Below, piece after piece: positions 45,981 to 58,407 of a stretch of DNA of 64,000 nucleotides; the stretch's first letter is position 1, and each line of letters begins with the position of its first letter. The stretch lies in assembly GCA_010093605.1 (NCBI GenBank), contig MU004182.1, forward strand, positions 653,032 through 717,031. Reading direction: 5' to 3'. The notes under the pieces were generated by a model. The model was not told the DNA's origin, ran no database searches, and worked only from the letters and a program-made list of their open reading frames with translations. Origin of the DNA: Lophium mytilinum (Eukaryota > Ascomycota > Dothideomycetes > Mytilinidiales > Mytilinidiaceae). Both the position numbers and the translations under genes were made by a program.

Positions 45981-47593
45981 ATGGTGTTTGAGCTCCATGT
46001 ATGGGGGCCGGCATTCGGATTACCTTCAATAGACGCAGAATGCAATGCCGCGATCGCATTTCTGAATCTCGCTGTTGCGCGATCACAATGGGTGCTGATT
46101 GTTGCTCACGACACATCACCGAGTCCAACCCGTATGTCTACCAACATTCTCGAACATTGCGTCCTTGGGGCTTGGTCATTGTGGAGGAGCCAACGGATAC
46201 ACTGAGACTAATTGGACGTATCAGATAATTTCCCTGCTCTCCGCGATGGTTCGACGTGTATAGGCGGATTTAATCAAATAGTTCAGTACCTCAGCCAGCA
46301 CCCCTCGGGACCACATAATCTGGATTCGAACCTCACCAGCAATCAAAAGGCCGACACGTTAGCGTATGTAGGGTTCTATAAGACCTTCATGAAGGGCAGA
46401 AGGCTGACAAAGTGCGTTTTAGCTTTTCTACATTCATCGAAACCACCGGCCGACCGCTCCTCGACCTCTCTTTATACACATCCTCACAAAATTACTCTAC
46501 CACAACCGCACCCGCATACACCGCTTTACTACCATGGAATTTGAACTACACAATACCACCTAGACACCGAGATGCTGCTAGAGCTCGGACAGCTCACCTG
46601 GGACTCTCTGGACTCGACGTGGACTCGGACCTTGGGACAAGTCTAGGCGGGGAGTTTGAGGCAGCGAAGAAAGCATCAGGCCTTCCATCGGACAGTCACG
46701 CAAATCGCCCAAGCATTCTGAATCTTGGTCGACAAACAGGCCTTCAGGGCCTGCTGAGCTCTCCGGTCTACGCAGCCCGGTTTAAGCTAGATGCGCTTGC
46801 CAATGAGTTCCTTACGCCTCTTTCAGACCTGCTCGGCAGGAAACAATACCTACTCGGAGGCGATGCGCCCTCCACATTAGACTCTTTAGCATTTGGGTAC
46901 TTGGCGTTGATGCTGTACCCCCCGGTCCCACAGACATGGCTAAAGGAAGCCATTGAAGCACGCTATCTGCGGCTGGAGAAGTACATCAGGCGCATGCGCA
47001 CGGCTCTACTAGGCAACGACGAGGACGTGAGCCCGTCCAAAGTGTTTGCCCTGGCTTCATGGCCCAGATATGATGCTGCGCTAGAACACGCTCGCCAGGG
47101 GCTTGGCCTGGCGTTGCCCTGGGCACCACCAAGAACAACATCGCTTGCTGCAACCGCATTCACAGTCGCGAGAGATATAGTCGGCAGCTTTCCCGCGGTA
47201 TCGACATTAATACGCGGCGACCCCGTCCGCAGGGACAGGCAATCCGAAGATATAGCTACAATACCGACGTCGGCACTGCCATCTCCGTTCATTGTAAACA
47301 CGTTCTTTGCGTTCTCTGGCGCCCTCCTCTCAGCTATCGCCGGCATGGCCGTCCATCACGCACGATCACCTCGTCAAGGGGATTTAGTGTTTGAGCTGCC
47401 CCGGAGGCGGCCCCAACAAACATTTGCGCAAGCGGGCGACTTTCTCGGGGTCTTGACTGACCAAATAAGGGCCGAGAGAGACTGGAATGAGCGGTGGCAG
47501 CGAGAAGGGAGCGGCGGGGATGGAGGACTCGGTGCTGAAGAGGCTATGGGCGTCGTTGACGAGGTCGTAGTGGAAGGCGTTGGTGAAAGATAG
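45981..47593 (+). CDS. SAM37: Mitochondrial sorting component Sam37/Tom37 (metaxin family)
   Basis: Exons 45981-46131, 46225-46363 and 46423-47593 give 486 aa. It belongs to the SAM complex that inserts beta-barrel proteins into the mitochondrial outer membrane. The N-terminal metaxin/thioredoxin-like part starts with VFELHVWGPAFGLPSID; then LPxL-type PALRDGSTCIGGFNQIVQYL follows, and AFSTFIETTGRPLLDL is created only by the second splice. The GST-C-like part contains YLLGGDAPSTLDSLAFGYLALML (about residues 245-267). A hydrophobic segment near residues 395-415 (FFAFSGALLSAIAGMAV) may anchor or contact the membrane. The Glu/Gly-rich tail is likely disordered. Confidence 0.88.
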
Positions 47594-48186
47594 GGTGGCC
47601 ACCGGCGTGTAGTAGTACAGAGCTGTACCATAGATCCAGATACCCATTTGTTTGGATATGACACAATGTATCGTGACAATTCCTTCCTGACCTCACTAGC
47701 CACAGACGTCGGGAGCTAGCGCTTGACACGAAATGCACTTGCATCTGATTGCAGTGTAGCCACAGCAACAGAAACACCACCTACGTCGTTGTGTACCTGT
47801 CTATAGGCCTCCAGCCACTTTTTGTAGCCCAATGCGACAGAATTTCAGTCGCCCAAGGGCTAGTTTAATTGGCGCCAGGCCCATACTGCGCAAGATCGGC
47901 CTCGACGGCATGACGATGCGCTTCGGGGTCCAGGCCTAGACACGGAACGAGGCGCATGGGCGTGTTCCCCCCCACAACTGCCACCTGCTGTTACTTGGCC
48001 GTGCTCACTATGGCGACGTCATGCCGGCCTGGCGTCACTGGGCGCAAACAAAACGACGACCATCCCTCCAGCCAAGCGGGCGCATCTTTACCACAACACA
48101 CACGCACGAAACTCCTTCTTTGTCTCCCAAATCCACTCCACTTCCTCAACACCTATTCACGTCCACGCCCTCGTCCACCCGCCACC
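47594..48186 (+). promoter_or_regulatory. Promoter region of the Pil1 gene
   Basis: About 590 bp. The final 150 bases on the plus strand are CT-rich, and the start codon has a strong GCCACCATG context, as in highly expressed fungal genes. No other gene seen. Confidence 0.45.
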
Positions 48187-49586
48187 ATGCACAGGACATA
48201 CTCGATGCGCCAGTCGCGCGCCCCGACCGCCTCGCAGATTCAGAGCCCGCCGCCGCCTGCGTCCTCGACGAAGCATGGCAGGTTCTTCGGCAGGGGCAAT
48301 ATCGGTATGTTTCTCTCATGATACTCGAGTCTGCAATGCGATCAGGGTGTCTGCTGCTCGAATGTCCGGCGCTCCCGGGCCAGGCCGTCTCCGGCGGAAC
48401 GACTCCGCCTGCTTCGACGCGACACCTCGAGTCCATTTGCGCATCATACGATCCATTACCTCATTTCTCTGCGTCTGATCAATGCTAATTGGTATGCTGT
48501 GCTACAGGCCACACTTTCCGCGGAAAGGCTGCTGGCGCCTTTGGCCCCGACCTCGCCAAGAAGCTCTCACAATTGGTGAAGATGGAGAAGAACGTCATGC
48601 GCAGCATGGAGCTCGTGAGCCGGGAGCGCATGGAGGTTGCAGTAAGCTGATACTCGCGCCAACTTGGAATTATTGATTCTGACTATTACAGCAACAACTC
48701 TCAATCTGGGGCGAGGCATGTGACGATGACGTCTCAGATGTCACCGACAAGCTCGGTGTGCTCATTTACGAGATTGGTGAGCTGGAAGACCAGTTTGTCG
48801 ACCGCTACGACCAGTACCGTGTGACGATCAAGAGCATCCGCAACATTGAGGCTTCAGTCCAGCCTAGCCGCGACAGTACGTCATGCACACCCATAATTCA
48901 GCGGAATCATCATTGACTTCAGAACAGGGAAACAGAAGATCACCGACAACATTGCGCAGCTCAAGTACAAGGAGCCGAACTCCCCCAAGATCGTTGTCCT
49001 CGAGCAGGAGCTCGTCCGCGCTGAGGCCGAGTCGCTCGTCGCCGAGGCTCAGCTCTCCAACATCACCCGCGAGAAGCTCAAGGCTGCCTTCACCTACCAG
49101 TTCGATGCTCTCAGCGAGCACTGCGAGAAGCTTGCCATCATTGCTGGCTACGGAAAGCACCTCCTTGAGTTGGTTGACGATACCCCGGTTACGCCTGGCG
49201 AGACAAGGCAGGCGTACGATGGATATGAGGCTAGCAAGGCGTAAGTTTACCCCAAGAAATACCTTTACTTTTACTCACAAATCCCCAGTATCATCCAAGA
49301 CTGCGAAGATGCCTTGACCAACTGGGTCTCCCAGAACGCCGCCGTCAGCAGCAAGCTCTCTGTCCGTTCCCGCACTCTGTCCCAGCGCCGTGCCGCCCGT
49401 CGCCAGCCCGGTGAGGGCGTCGACCTCTCCCACCAGGACCAGTCTCTCGGTGACAGGGAGTCTGGCCTCTGGATCCCCGCCTCCGAGCACCGTGGCAACG
49501 GCTACGAAGAAGACGAGGAGGAGGATGCGCCGTCCACAGTCGGCACTGAGACAAGAGGCCGCGAGGAGGAGCGAATCGCCGCATAA
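48187..49586 (+). CDS. PIL1: Eisosome core component Pil1/Lsp1 (BAR domain)
   Basis: Exons 48187-48304, 48508-48641, 48692-48875, 48928-49240 and 49289-49586 give 348 aa. The protein builds eisosomes, furrow-like domains under the plasma membrane. Seen: an N-terminal segment ending in GRGNIGHTFRGKAAGAFGP (with the split codon), the Pil1 BAR core LAKKLSQLVKMEKNVMRSME, LSIWGEACDDDVSDVTDKLGVL, QYRVTIKSIRNIEASVQPSRD and RKQKITDNIAQLKYKEPNSP, then a helical stretch to about residue 260. The C-terminus is acidic with many Glu residues, as in other Pil1 proteins. Codon use is strongly biased to optimal codons, which suggests high expression. Confidence 0.95.
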
Positions 49587-50262
49587 TTGCAGCCTAGTAT
49601 GATTGGTTAATGGGAAGAGTGCCCGGTCCACACTGTATACCCCGGTGGGTGCGGGCGCCGGATCTTTTTCATTGGAGGATTTGGGGATTCTCTGCAGAAC
49701 GGTTTTCGTGGTAATGGTGTTACGATGAGACGGCAGGGCGAAGAGTTTTTCCTTTTGGAAAATTATCGAGTGCTTCTCTGCATGTAGTCAGAATAGTAAT
49801 GACTTGTCCGAACTGATATGATCCTTGCTTTTTGAGTGCTTCCTACATGCAGTGAATGTGCATGTAGATCGATCTCTGGCGGTGAGTTTATGCGCTTGTG
49901 ACCAGATCCAACCCCTCTCCCGCATCGCCGACCCACCTACCTGCAGCATCTCCGCCAGGCGTTTACCAATCTATGTCAATTGGACCCTACCGTTTGCAAA
50001 CAAGCACTCACATACTCCATGGACCCAACTAGTTCGGGCAAGGTACACCCGATCAAGCGGAATGATCTGCAGTTCGCGCCCTTGGGCACTCCGAGATGCA
50101 CTCCGAGCTCGGCTTTCGCAATAAGGCGCCCTGATGAGTCTTTTCCTTTTGCCGCCGTCCGTCGGGATATAACCCGATGAACGTTGTCGTCTCCACTCCG
50201 ATGTGTGAAGTTCTGTACTTCACACCACATAAGAGCTAGGAAACCGAACACTGCAGAATAGG
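49587..50262. other. Spacer between Pil1 and MFS genes
   Basis: About 680 bp: the Pil1 3' end and the MFS promoter. Short open frames on both strands have no motifs. Confidence 0.4.
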
Positions 50263-52084
50263 ATGCGAGACGATACCGAGACATCCCCACTGCTGAGGCG
50301 GGGTTCCAGCACACCATCGCCCTCAGCCTCGAGCTCGAGCAAGTCGTCAACTTCAAGTCCAAGTACAGCTTCAGATCCGGATACCGGAAAGAGGAAATCA
50401 ACAGGAGAATGGTTATCGTCGAAGTTACCCGCCTTCACCACCATCGCCCCGCGCTACCGCTTCGTCCCCGTCCTGGGCTGCGCCCTCATTTTCATCAATG
50501 AGGCCGAGTACTTCATCAAGCAGGTCGCCTCTATGCGCGCGCTGGAGGCGATGCATTGCTACAACTACTATCTCGAGCGCGACTCCCCCCTCGTCGAGCT
50601 CGGCAAGCATATCCCCGAGCGGTTGTGTAAGATCGATACGGTGCAGAAGCAGCTGGCGCGCAGCGCGGGGCTGATTATGTTTGTGCGCATGCTGAGTGCG
50701 ATGGTGGGGGCGATTCCGTTGGGGTGGTTGGCGGATCGGGGAGGGAGGAAGTTGGTGATTGTGTTGCATAAGGTTAATGTGACGGTGGCGTGTGGGTTGT
50801 GGTTGTGTCTTTGTGGGTTTATTTCTTTTTCGTGCTTTGCTTCGCTTGTTCATGGTCATATTGGCCGATATCTTGATTCTTTGCTCTTCTCAAAAGATTA
50901 TGGGGTTGAATCCTTGTGTCCCTTGATATATACGGGATTGCTGACTTCTGATACCAGATCTTGGCTTCCCGAAAGTCCCCGTCTGGACGCTCTACCTCAG
51001 CGGGCTGCCCGGCCTTATCGGGGGTAACTACGATATTGGGTTGGCGATGCTGTTTGCATCCTACTCAGACGTGATGCCAGTGGCTACAGAGCGAGCGTCG
51101 CTGTTCTTCCTGACAACGAGCATGCAGTACCTCGCCCAAACCTTCTGCCCCTCCATCGGCGCGTTCCTGATGAATCTGGACGGGAAAGGGGGAACTCCGC
51201 AGGTCAATCTCGCCGTCAGCTTCGCCCTCTCCATTCTAACCGTCCTCGTCGCCATCTTTCTCTTCCCAGAAACAGTAGGCGAAAGCAGAACACACGCCGC
51301 CTCCCTCTCCCAACAACCCACCCCACAAGAACCCTCACCCGCACCCTCATCCCCCTCGCCATCCCCTTCAACCATCGCCCCTGAAGACCCCAAACCCCCA
51401 CCCCCCTCCACCCCCATCTTCGGCCTCGGCCTCCCCAACCTCCTCCTCCTCTTCACCAGCATCCTCCTCGCCTCCACGGGCATCAAATCCATCGACTTCT
51501 TCGGCCTGGTCCAATACCCCGTCATCAAATTCGCCTGGACCTTCCCGCAAGCCTCCTACATCGTCACCATGCAAGGCTTCCTCATGCTCCTCCACTTCTC
51601 CCTCCTCCTGCCCCTCCTCAACACCCTCGCCGCCCGCGCGCTGCACTCCGCCGCCGCCGCCCACTTCGCCATCATGCTCGCCTCGGCTGCGATCCTCGCC
51701 CTCGGCGCCCTCGTCATCGGCGCCTCCAACTCCGGCGCCGTGTTTGTGGGGGGCGTTGTCGTGTATTTGTTCGGCGAGGGCTTGCCGACGGCGACGCAGG
51801 CGTATATTGTGAGTCTGGTGGAGAAGGGGAGGGTGGCGCGGGTGATGGCGACGTTGAGTCTCGCGAGTATTGGGGGGAAGTTGGTGGCGAGTATTGCGTT
51901 TCCGGAGGTGTTGGCGGCCGGGTTGGATAGTGGGAGGAGGGGGTTGGTGGGGTTGCCGTTTTTTGTGGCGGCGGGGTTGTTTGCGGTGGCGGCGGGGTGT
52001 GTGGGGACGGTGGGGGTGAGGGTTGGGGTGGGGAGGGGGAGGGGGAAGGGGAAGGAGGTGGAGGTGGAGGTGGAGGAGGTGTGA
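50263..52084 (+). CDS. Major facilitator superfamily transporter
   Basis: Exons 50263-50812 and 50958-52084 give 558 aa. The donor GTGGGT is chosen because it is in phase and joins CGLWLCL to YLGFPKVPVWTLYL, a normal transmembrane step; other donors are possible. The N-terminal 60 residues are Ser/Pro-rich and cytosolic. Membrane segments include FVPVLGCALIFINEAEYF, SAMVGAIPLGWLADRGGRK (MFS motif A, G-x3-D-R-x-G-R-K type), the VSFALSILTVLVAIFLFPET segment and four or more in the second half. A Pro/Ser-rich loop (about residues 290-330) separates the two halves. Substrate unknown. Both exons begin C-rich and end G-rich on the coding strand. Confidence 0.82.
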
Positions 52085-52547
52085 GGAGAGGAGGGTTTGG
52101 AGGGGGGCTGTGTGGGGAGTACACAAAGGGGATTTGGTTTGCGATGTGCGATTTCGCAGGAAGAAGCGTGATAGATTTGCTTCGTGAGAAAAAGGGGTTA
52201 GATTTCGTTCTTGTCTCTTTCATCATTTTCAGGCGCAGGTTTCCATCGTCATCCGAGGTTTCTTTCCAATTACTTTTTCGGAATGGGTTTCGGGAACGTA
52301 TACACAAAAGTAATCATCGCTCTCCAGCGAGGACCTCGGGGATAATCCAGGCTTTACGCGTAGCATAACATCGTATGACAGGAATGACCAAGTGATGAAC
52401 GTAGAGATGCAGGGACGAGTATAGATCGAACAGTCAAGCAGGCGCTTTTTACCTGTTGTGTTATACACGAGTGAGTCTTCAGATCTATTCTACATGCTAT
52501 ATTACAACAATCTCACTTTTGTTCAACGCCACATGACTGCCGAAGCA
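52085..52547. other. Convergent spacer, no gene
   Basis: 460 bp between the 3' ends of the MFS gene and the isoleucyl-tRNA synthetase gene. Nothing recognised beyond possible 3' ends. Confidence 0.45.
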
Positions 52548-55500
52548 TCAAGGGGCCGCCGCCTCCTTATCTTCCTCCACTGCGTCTTCACACCTCAGAC
52601 ACAGCTCTTCCAGCTTGGGCGCCACAAAACGCCAGCACCTCGGACACTTATGCTCGAGCGGCGGCAGCACCACCACCTTTACCATCGGCCCCTCTTCTCC
52701 CAACTCAAACACTTCCTCGTACCTCCACGCCGGTTCCACTTCCCCGATCGCCTCTTTCACACCCGCCTCTCCCACCACACTGACCCCCGACACAACAAAC
52801 ACATCCGCCAAATCCTCATCTCTCAGCTCCAGCTTCTCAAACTCTTCTTCCACTTTCCCCTCCGGCAGAACCAGCACAACCCTACACTCCAGCCCACTCC
52901 CAATCTTCTTCTCCCCCCTCGCCTTCTCCTGCACGCCCTTGATAGCCGCATGCACCGCCCCAATCACCATCATCTGCCCCTCCAACCTCCGCTCCTCCCC
53001 GGCCTCAAGCTCCCACTCAAACGGCTCCCACACGATCCTCGCCGGATGCTCCTCCTCGCTCCGCATTCGCTCCGGCACGTGCTCCCACACCTCCTCCACC
53101 AACATCGGACACACCGGCGCGAGGATCTGGCAAAGTTCATGAAACAGCAAACCAAGCACATGCTGCGCGCACGCCCTCTCCTCAACACCCCCCGCATAAA
53201 TCCGGTCCTTCAGCGTCTCGAAGTAGAACGCCGACAAGTCATGCGCGATATACTTATTCAGCGCCACCACGCCTCTCGAGAACTCGTACTTCGCGAAGTG
53301 CGCGTGGATCTCTTTGCTCGTCTGCGCGAGGCGGTGGAGCGCGATCTCGTCGGCGAGGGCGAGGGGCGCGTCGGCGAGCCCTTCGTGGAGGTCCGCGAAG
53401 CAGGTTGGGGAGAACCCTGGGATGGGGAGGGCGAGGACGCCGAGGAGCCATTTGAAGGTGACGCGGTATTTGTGCAGCGCGAGGTTGACGCCGAGGAGCA
53501 CGGGCTGGCCGATGACGACGTCTTTGGTGTAGTCGCTGCTCGCGGCCCAGAGGCGGAGGGCGTCGGGGCCCATGGCGTCGTAGGTGGGGTTGGGGGAGGG
53601 GGTGGAGGCGTTGGTGGGCTTACCCTTGTTTTTCCGGGGTTTCATGGGAGGGAGGAGGGAGCCGGACATTATCTCGTCGGGGGAGATGACGTTGCCGAGG
53701 CTTTTGCTCATTTTGCGGCCGTCTTGGTCGAGGGTGAAGCCGTGGGTTATTAGGGTTCGGAAGGGGGGGAGGATTGTGCGTTGCGAGGACTGCGGTTGAT
53801 GGGCGATTCCTTCGGCGACTTCCTGGGGGGTGGTTTGGTGGGCGACGTGGGTGAGGAGCGAGGATTGGAACCAGCCGCGGTGTTGGTCAGTTCCTTCAAA
53901 ATACACATCGGCAACTGGGCCATCATTACGTTGTGATAGAAGAGTCCAGCTGGTGCCGCTGTCGAACCAGACGTCCATAGTGTCCTTGCCTCGAGTATAT
54001 GTCCCCGACAGAGACTCGGGTATCCAAGCAGGGTCGTCCTCGGGATCAGTCCACCAGGCATCGATTCCACGTTGCTCAATTACTTTTGTGATGTGATCAA
54101 TAGTAAGACCATCCATCACAGCTTCGGACTTTTCAGTATCCGTCCTATACAGTGCAGGAATTGGAACACCCCAAGACCGCTGCCGTGAAATACACCACTG
54201 GCTCCGGCCCTGGACGAAACTTTCGAGTCGAGTTCTGCCGACAGCAGGAATGAACGTAACGTCTTCTAATGCCTGCATGGCTCCTGATTTTATACCGTCG
54301 ACATTGGCAAACCATTGCTCTGTTGCTCGGATGATAACAGGTTGCTTCGTTCGCCAATCGATGGGGTATTTGTGCTTGATAGCGTGTGTGTGCAATACAA
54401 AGTCTTTCTCTTCCGCTGTTAGGTATTCCATGACCGCATTGGTACCCTCTTTCTGGACAGATAGACCCTGGAGAAGCTCTGGTTGATCTGGGAATGCAGC
54501 ACTAGTAAAATTACCATTATCATCCACTGGAGCAAAGGCCTGGATCCCAAGCTGACTACACACATTGTAGTCGTCCATGCCATGTCCCGGAGCCATATGC
54601 ACTAGGCCAGAGCCAGAGCTATCAGAGACGAAGTCGGCGTGAATGATAGGCTGAGGCTGTGAGCTGGATCCTTGGAGAGGGTTCCTATAGAACATGTTGC
54701 CCGCGATTTGTGACCCCCGAATACCGCTGGAAACTATCTCTAGCTCCACTCCCAGAACAGATTCGAGATAGCTCACGCGAGAGGTAGCTACTATAAACCG
54801 CCTTGACGAGTTCGGTCCTCGGACAACCGAGTAATCCAACCCATTATGCACCGCAATCGCTTTATTCGCCGGGAGCGTCCACGGGGTAGTCGTCCAAATC
54901 ACCGCATCCACCTCCTGCCACTGTACATCCGGAAACGCCGCCTGAAGCTCATCCGAAGCTTCCACGGGGAACCGTATAAAAGCCGCCGTGGACTCATGAT
55001 TCTCATCATACTCCAGCTCCGCCTCAGCGAGCGCTGTTCCCGACGACGGCGACCAATACACCGGCTTAAATTGCCTATGCACCAACCCTTCACATCCGTC
55101 AGCAACCCCCTCATGAAAACACATCAGCCGCACAAACCTCACCCTTCACAACCATCTCCCTAAACACCCCCAACTGTCTCATTTCAAACGCCTTATCCAT
55201 CGTCTTATACGCATTCCCCCAATCTCCCATCACACCCCACGCCCTAAACCCCGCCATCTGTTCCTTGACAGTCCGCTCCGCCAACGCCCTCGCCGCCTTC
55301 CGCACTCTCACGGGACTCATCCCCGCCCCGGGATCTTTCGCGGCTTGCAAAGCTTTCAGCTCGATCGGCAGCCCGTGGCAGTCCCAGCCCGGCACGTAGC
55401 TCACGCGCTTGCCCTGCCCGACCTCGAAGCGGCAGATGAGGTCTTTTGTGATTTTGTTCAGCGCATGGCCGATATGCAGGGGGCCGTTGGCGTATGGGGG

Positions 55501-55713
55501 CCCGTCGTGGAGCACGAATTCGGGCGCTGCCGACGACTCGGCGGCATGGTTATGGGGAGAGCGCGTCGATTGCTGCCACGCGTAGAACTCGTCGGTGCAG
55601 CGGGCGAGGTAGCGGGGTGCGGCGGCGGGGTTTGGGCGCGCGGGGAAGGGGGATTTCGGGAGGTGGAGCGAAGAGGTCCATTGGGCGCGGAGGAGGCGGG
55701 TTGGAGTTAGCAT
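52548..55713 (-). CDS. ISM1: Isoleucyl-tRNA synthetase, mitochondrial
   Basis: Exons 55713-55143 and 55087-52548 give 1036 aa. A class I synthetase that attaches isoleucine to mitochondrial tRNA. The Arg/Ser-rich N-terminus (LTPTRLLRAQWTSSLHL) fits a mitochondrial presequence. Class I HIGH motif in GPLHIGHALNKI (about residue 78), GWDCHGLPIE, KPVYWSPSSGTALAEAELEY (editing-domain entrance), the second signature KMSKSLGNVIS (about residue 650), a long anticodon-binding domain, and a C-terminal zinc site CPRCW...CLRC as in bacterial and mitochondrial IleRS. The first splice was chosen so that KGLVHRQFKPVYW is continuous. Earlier in-frame Met codons exist up to 55878. The start of each exon is C-rich and the end G-rich on the coding strand. 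Confidence 0.95.
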
Positions 55714-56701
55714 GGTAGCATTGTGGGGTTTGGAGTGCGACTGCAGTCGTGGTAGATCGGATGAAAAAATTGTGGCGCTCGAAACGAGATCACGTGAGGA
55801 ATATATTCGCTGGTCTCTTATTGGTTGAGAGCTGAGCATAGTAGGACTCTTAGAACACGGATGATGTATTGATCGCAACGTTCCAGAGTCTTACCAATGT
55901 ATTTGAACAGCAATTCTACAGGAAACTTGCATTACAGTACAAGGCAAACATTTAGTTTCTAGTAACTTGAAAAAAGTTGCAAAAGAAAGGTTCACAGCGG
56001 GAACCGAACTCAAAAACAAAAACTTCGAAGAAGGCGAGCCACTCGCAAGCTTACTAGGCTCAAACGGCCACCGCTAGTGGTAACGAGACTTGTCGGATTA
56101 CCACACGACCATGAGAGCTTTTCAGAGATTGAGTGTTTGGTGCGGACCTCGCTTGGAAGATGGGATACTGCTAGAATATTCTAGTATATAAGGCCTTGAA
56201 GATGGTTCACTCTCACTTTGAAAGTTAGAACAGGTTGCCTCTGTCTACCGCATGTAATGACAGGAAATGCTGGCCTAAATTCGCACGTGACTATGCTCAT
56301 TATTGTCTAGAGTCCTAATCGCGATGCTTTATTATATTGACAAGCTACATTAGTACGTAGACGTAGTCTATAAGCTTGTGTACATGAGGCTTCTACGCTT
56401 GGATTGCTCCTCCCGAAGATTCGGATCTAGTTGTATCGAAGCCCTGTGTTAGAAAGGATCTTAGGTTCGCGATTTCGCTAGGAACCACACTGAGCGTGCG
56501 TGAGTATATTATAAACAGCAGTTCACTCCCTAGGATTACACTCACTGGAGAAGAGTCTTAAGCTGAAGAACCTAGCGGTGCATCTCACTCTGGGGCAGCA
56601 ATCACAGAAGAAGTACTTACGAGCACCGATTTGAACCTATCCAGGTGGTAGTAGAATAGTGCCGACGATTTGGTATCCCAGCACTGCAATAATCCCAGTA
56701 C
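55714..56701. other. Intergenic region with a repeat copy
   Basis: About 1 kb between the synthetase start and the 3' end of the RNA ligase gene. It contains a short palindrome GGTTC...GAACC at about 55991-56007, and dispersed repeat copy B. No tRNA gene could be folded here. Confidence 0.5.
56314..56560 (+). repeat. Dispersed repeat, copy B (shorter)
   Basis: Same family as 35831-36660: matching landmarks in the same order and orientation, but without the internal 600 or so bases. Sequence differences are mostly transitions, as expected after repeat-induced point mutation. Could be a solo LTR or deleted transposon relic; no ends defined. Confidence 0.55.
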
Positions 56702-57742
56702 TCAATTGGCATATACCTCACTCTTCCCAATATACCAAGGTTTCGCAATGTCAGTAACAGCCTTTTTCAGCAACCCCACATTCACCCCCGACTCCTCAAT
56801 ATCCCACTTCTCCTCCACACAAACGTCCTCAACAATCCACTTCAAAAACGGCCCCAACCCCTTGCTATTCCTCTCCTTCCCGATTTCCCTCAGATAATCC
56901 CACGCCTGCTCCAGCCGCCCGTCCGAACACCACGCCTTCGCACATTCCCGCGCCATCTTTAGCTCCCCCAACACCCTATCCGACGGCGGCCCCTTCGCCG
57001 GCCTCGGCGCATAGTTCGGCTTAAACGGCCCGCCTTTCGTCTTGAACCACACCCGCTCCCTGTGTGGGAAATCATCAAACTTCCATACCACCCCCTCGCC
57101 GGCCCCCTCCACTCCGAACATCCGCGCAAACGGACACGCGGCCGCAACCTCTTCCGCGACTTCCTGTAGCCGCGCCTCCGCGGCCTCCGGCGCCGCGAGG
57201 TCGATCGTGACGTGGTAAACCCCCGCGCGCGAGATGTTAAAGATCTCTTCGCTTTCGTCGTCGAGGTCGGCATAGAGGCTGTCCGGCACCCATCTGCCGT
57301 TTAAGTTGACCGAGATGATGGCGAAGCGCTTGCTGAGGTGCACAAGCGCGACGCGCTTTTGGATACTCGCGCCGACCCACTCGCCGGCGAGGACTAGAGG
57401 GGCGGAGTCATCAACCACAACGCCCGGGTTCAGCTGCTGGAAGCGGGCGTAGTAGCGGTCGCGGAGTGCGAGGAGGGCGGCGGTTTTGGGGGCCATGGCG
57501 GTGGCGAAATTGTGGTTGTCGGCGGTGGTGCTGAGGTTGAGGCAGTTGCGGGATTGGAGCACGATGGTGTTGTCGTGGTAGATGAGGATGTCGGCGTGGG
57601 TGCCGTGGAGCTTGACGGTGCCGATTACGGTGAGTGCTGGGGGTGGGGGGGACTGCGAGGCGAATTCGTGGATGTATTGGAGGTCGTGGAGGATTTCTGG
57701 GAGCTTGGTGCGGATTTTGGGGTAGAGGGTTGATTCGGACAT
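56702..57742 (-). CDS. RNA ligase domain protein (covalent nucleotidyltransferase)
   Basis: Single exon, 346 aa. Motifs of ATP-dependent nucleic acid ligases of the RNA_ligase (Rnl2/DRB0094-like) group are seen in order: motif I KLHGTHADI with the AMP-accepting Lys at about residue 44, SRN (motif Ia, about residue 65), AGEWVG (about residue 127), FAIISVNLNG (motif III region), EGVVWK (motif IV, about residue 240) and WFKTKG (motif V, about residue 258). All key residues are present, so it should be active; whether it seals RNA or does another nucleotidyl transfer is unknown. An in-frame ATG at 57853 would add 37 Arg/Ser/His-rich residues resembling a mitochondrial presequence. Its neighbours on the same strand are an rvt reverse-transcriptase-like gene and mitochondrial IleRS. 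Confidence 0.82.
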   Translation of the reverse strand: MSESTLYPKIRTKLPEILHDLQYIHEFASQSPPPPALTVIGTVKLHGTHADILIYHDNTIVLQSRNCLNLSTTADNHNFATAMAPKTAALLALRDRYYARFQQLNPGVVVDDSAPLVLAGEWVGASIQKRVALVHLSKRFAIISVNLNGRWVPDSLYADLDDESEEIFNISRAGVYHVTIDLAAPEAAEARLQEVAEEVAAACPFARMFGVEGAGEGVVWKFDDFPHRERVWFKTKGGPFKPNYAPRPAKGPPSDRVLGELKMARECAKAWCSDGRLEQAWDYLREIGKERNSKGLGPFLKWIVEDVCVEEKWDIEESGVNVGLLKKAVTDIAKPWYIGKSEVYAN

Positions 57743-58407
57743 GGTGATAGCTCGGTCGGGTTGTAACAATAGTAACGTAGAGAGAGGATGACGCGAATGA
57801 CGATGAACGATGCGATGAACATTGAACGATGGGATGGATGATGAACGATGCAACTGACGATTAATGATGCGAATGACTCAACGAGAAGAAGGTGATGAAG
57901 AGAAGAAGACAACTGGAAGGAGACGGCCGAGAGCGAGAAAGGTGAGACTCGGCCATGGTTCTTTATTCTATAACAGGCACAATATTGACTCAGCTAGAGC
58001 ACTCTGACTCATTAGAATGCGGTGCATAGGTGGCAGCATTTAGACTTTCAGCTGCGACCATGAATGTCGAAGAGGAAGAGGGCGGAGTCGTAGCCTTAAT
58101 AGTCGGAATGAGATTCTCCGACTCCGGTCACTCTCACGTGACTGGGGCTTCAGCTGCTTATAGTACTGTTCAAGAGGTTTTTTGCATTTACGATTGTCAC
58201 GGCAATGAGGCCGTGGTTGTTCCATCACGATTTGAAGTCACACTATAGTGAAGAGTTGTGTGTAGTCCATGAATTGCCTGCCTAATCAAGCCAGCACAAA
58301 AGGTGAGACTCAAAGGTAGAACACCGTCCATGACGCCGGCTTCTGAGATAGCAGCGCATCTCCCTTAATTCGCGTCCTTCGAAGAACGAAGTCCACGGGT
58401 CCCGCAC
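57743..58407. other. Spacer between rvt and RNA ligase genes
   Basis: About 660 bp. Next to the ligase start, 57784-57880 is a low-complexity stretch of ATGAACGATG-like units. The rest holds the 3' end of the rvt gene and the ligase promoter; no gene seen. Confidence 0.5.

Noticed and set aside
51368-52126. 252-codon minus-strand frame opposite the MFS gene
   Set aside because: His/Pro/Arg then Glu/Gly low complexity from strong base skew; no domain.
52458-53753. 431-codon plus-strand frame opposite IleRS
   Set aside because: Arg/His/Leu-rich antisense shadow; the minus strand has full synthetase motifs.
55985-56060. tRNA-like or Pol III-like element
   Set aside because: A GGTTC/GAACC hairpin and T-runs are present, but no acceptor, D and anticodon arms can be folded.
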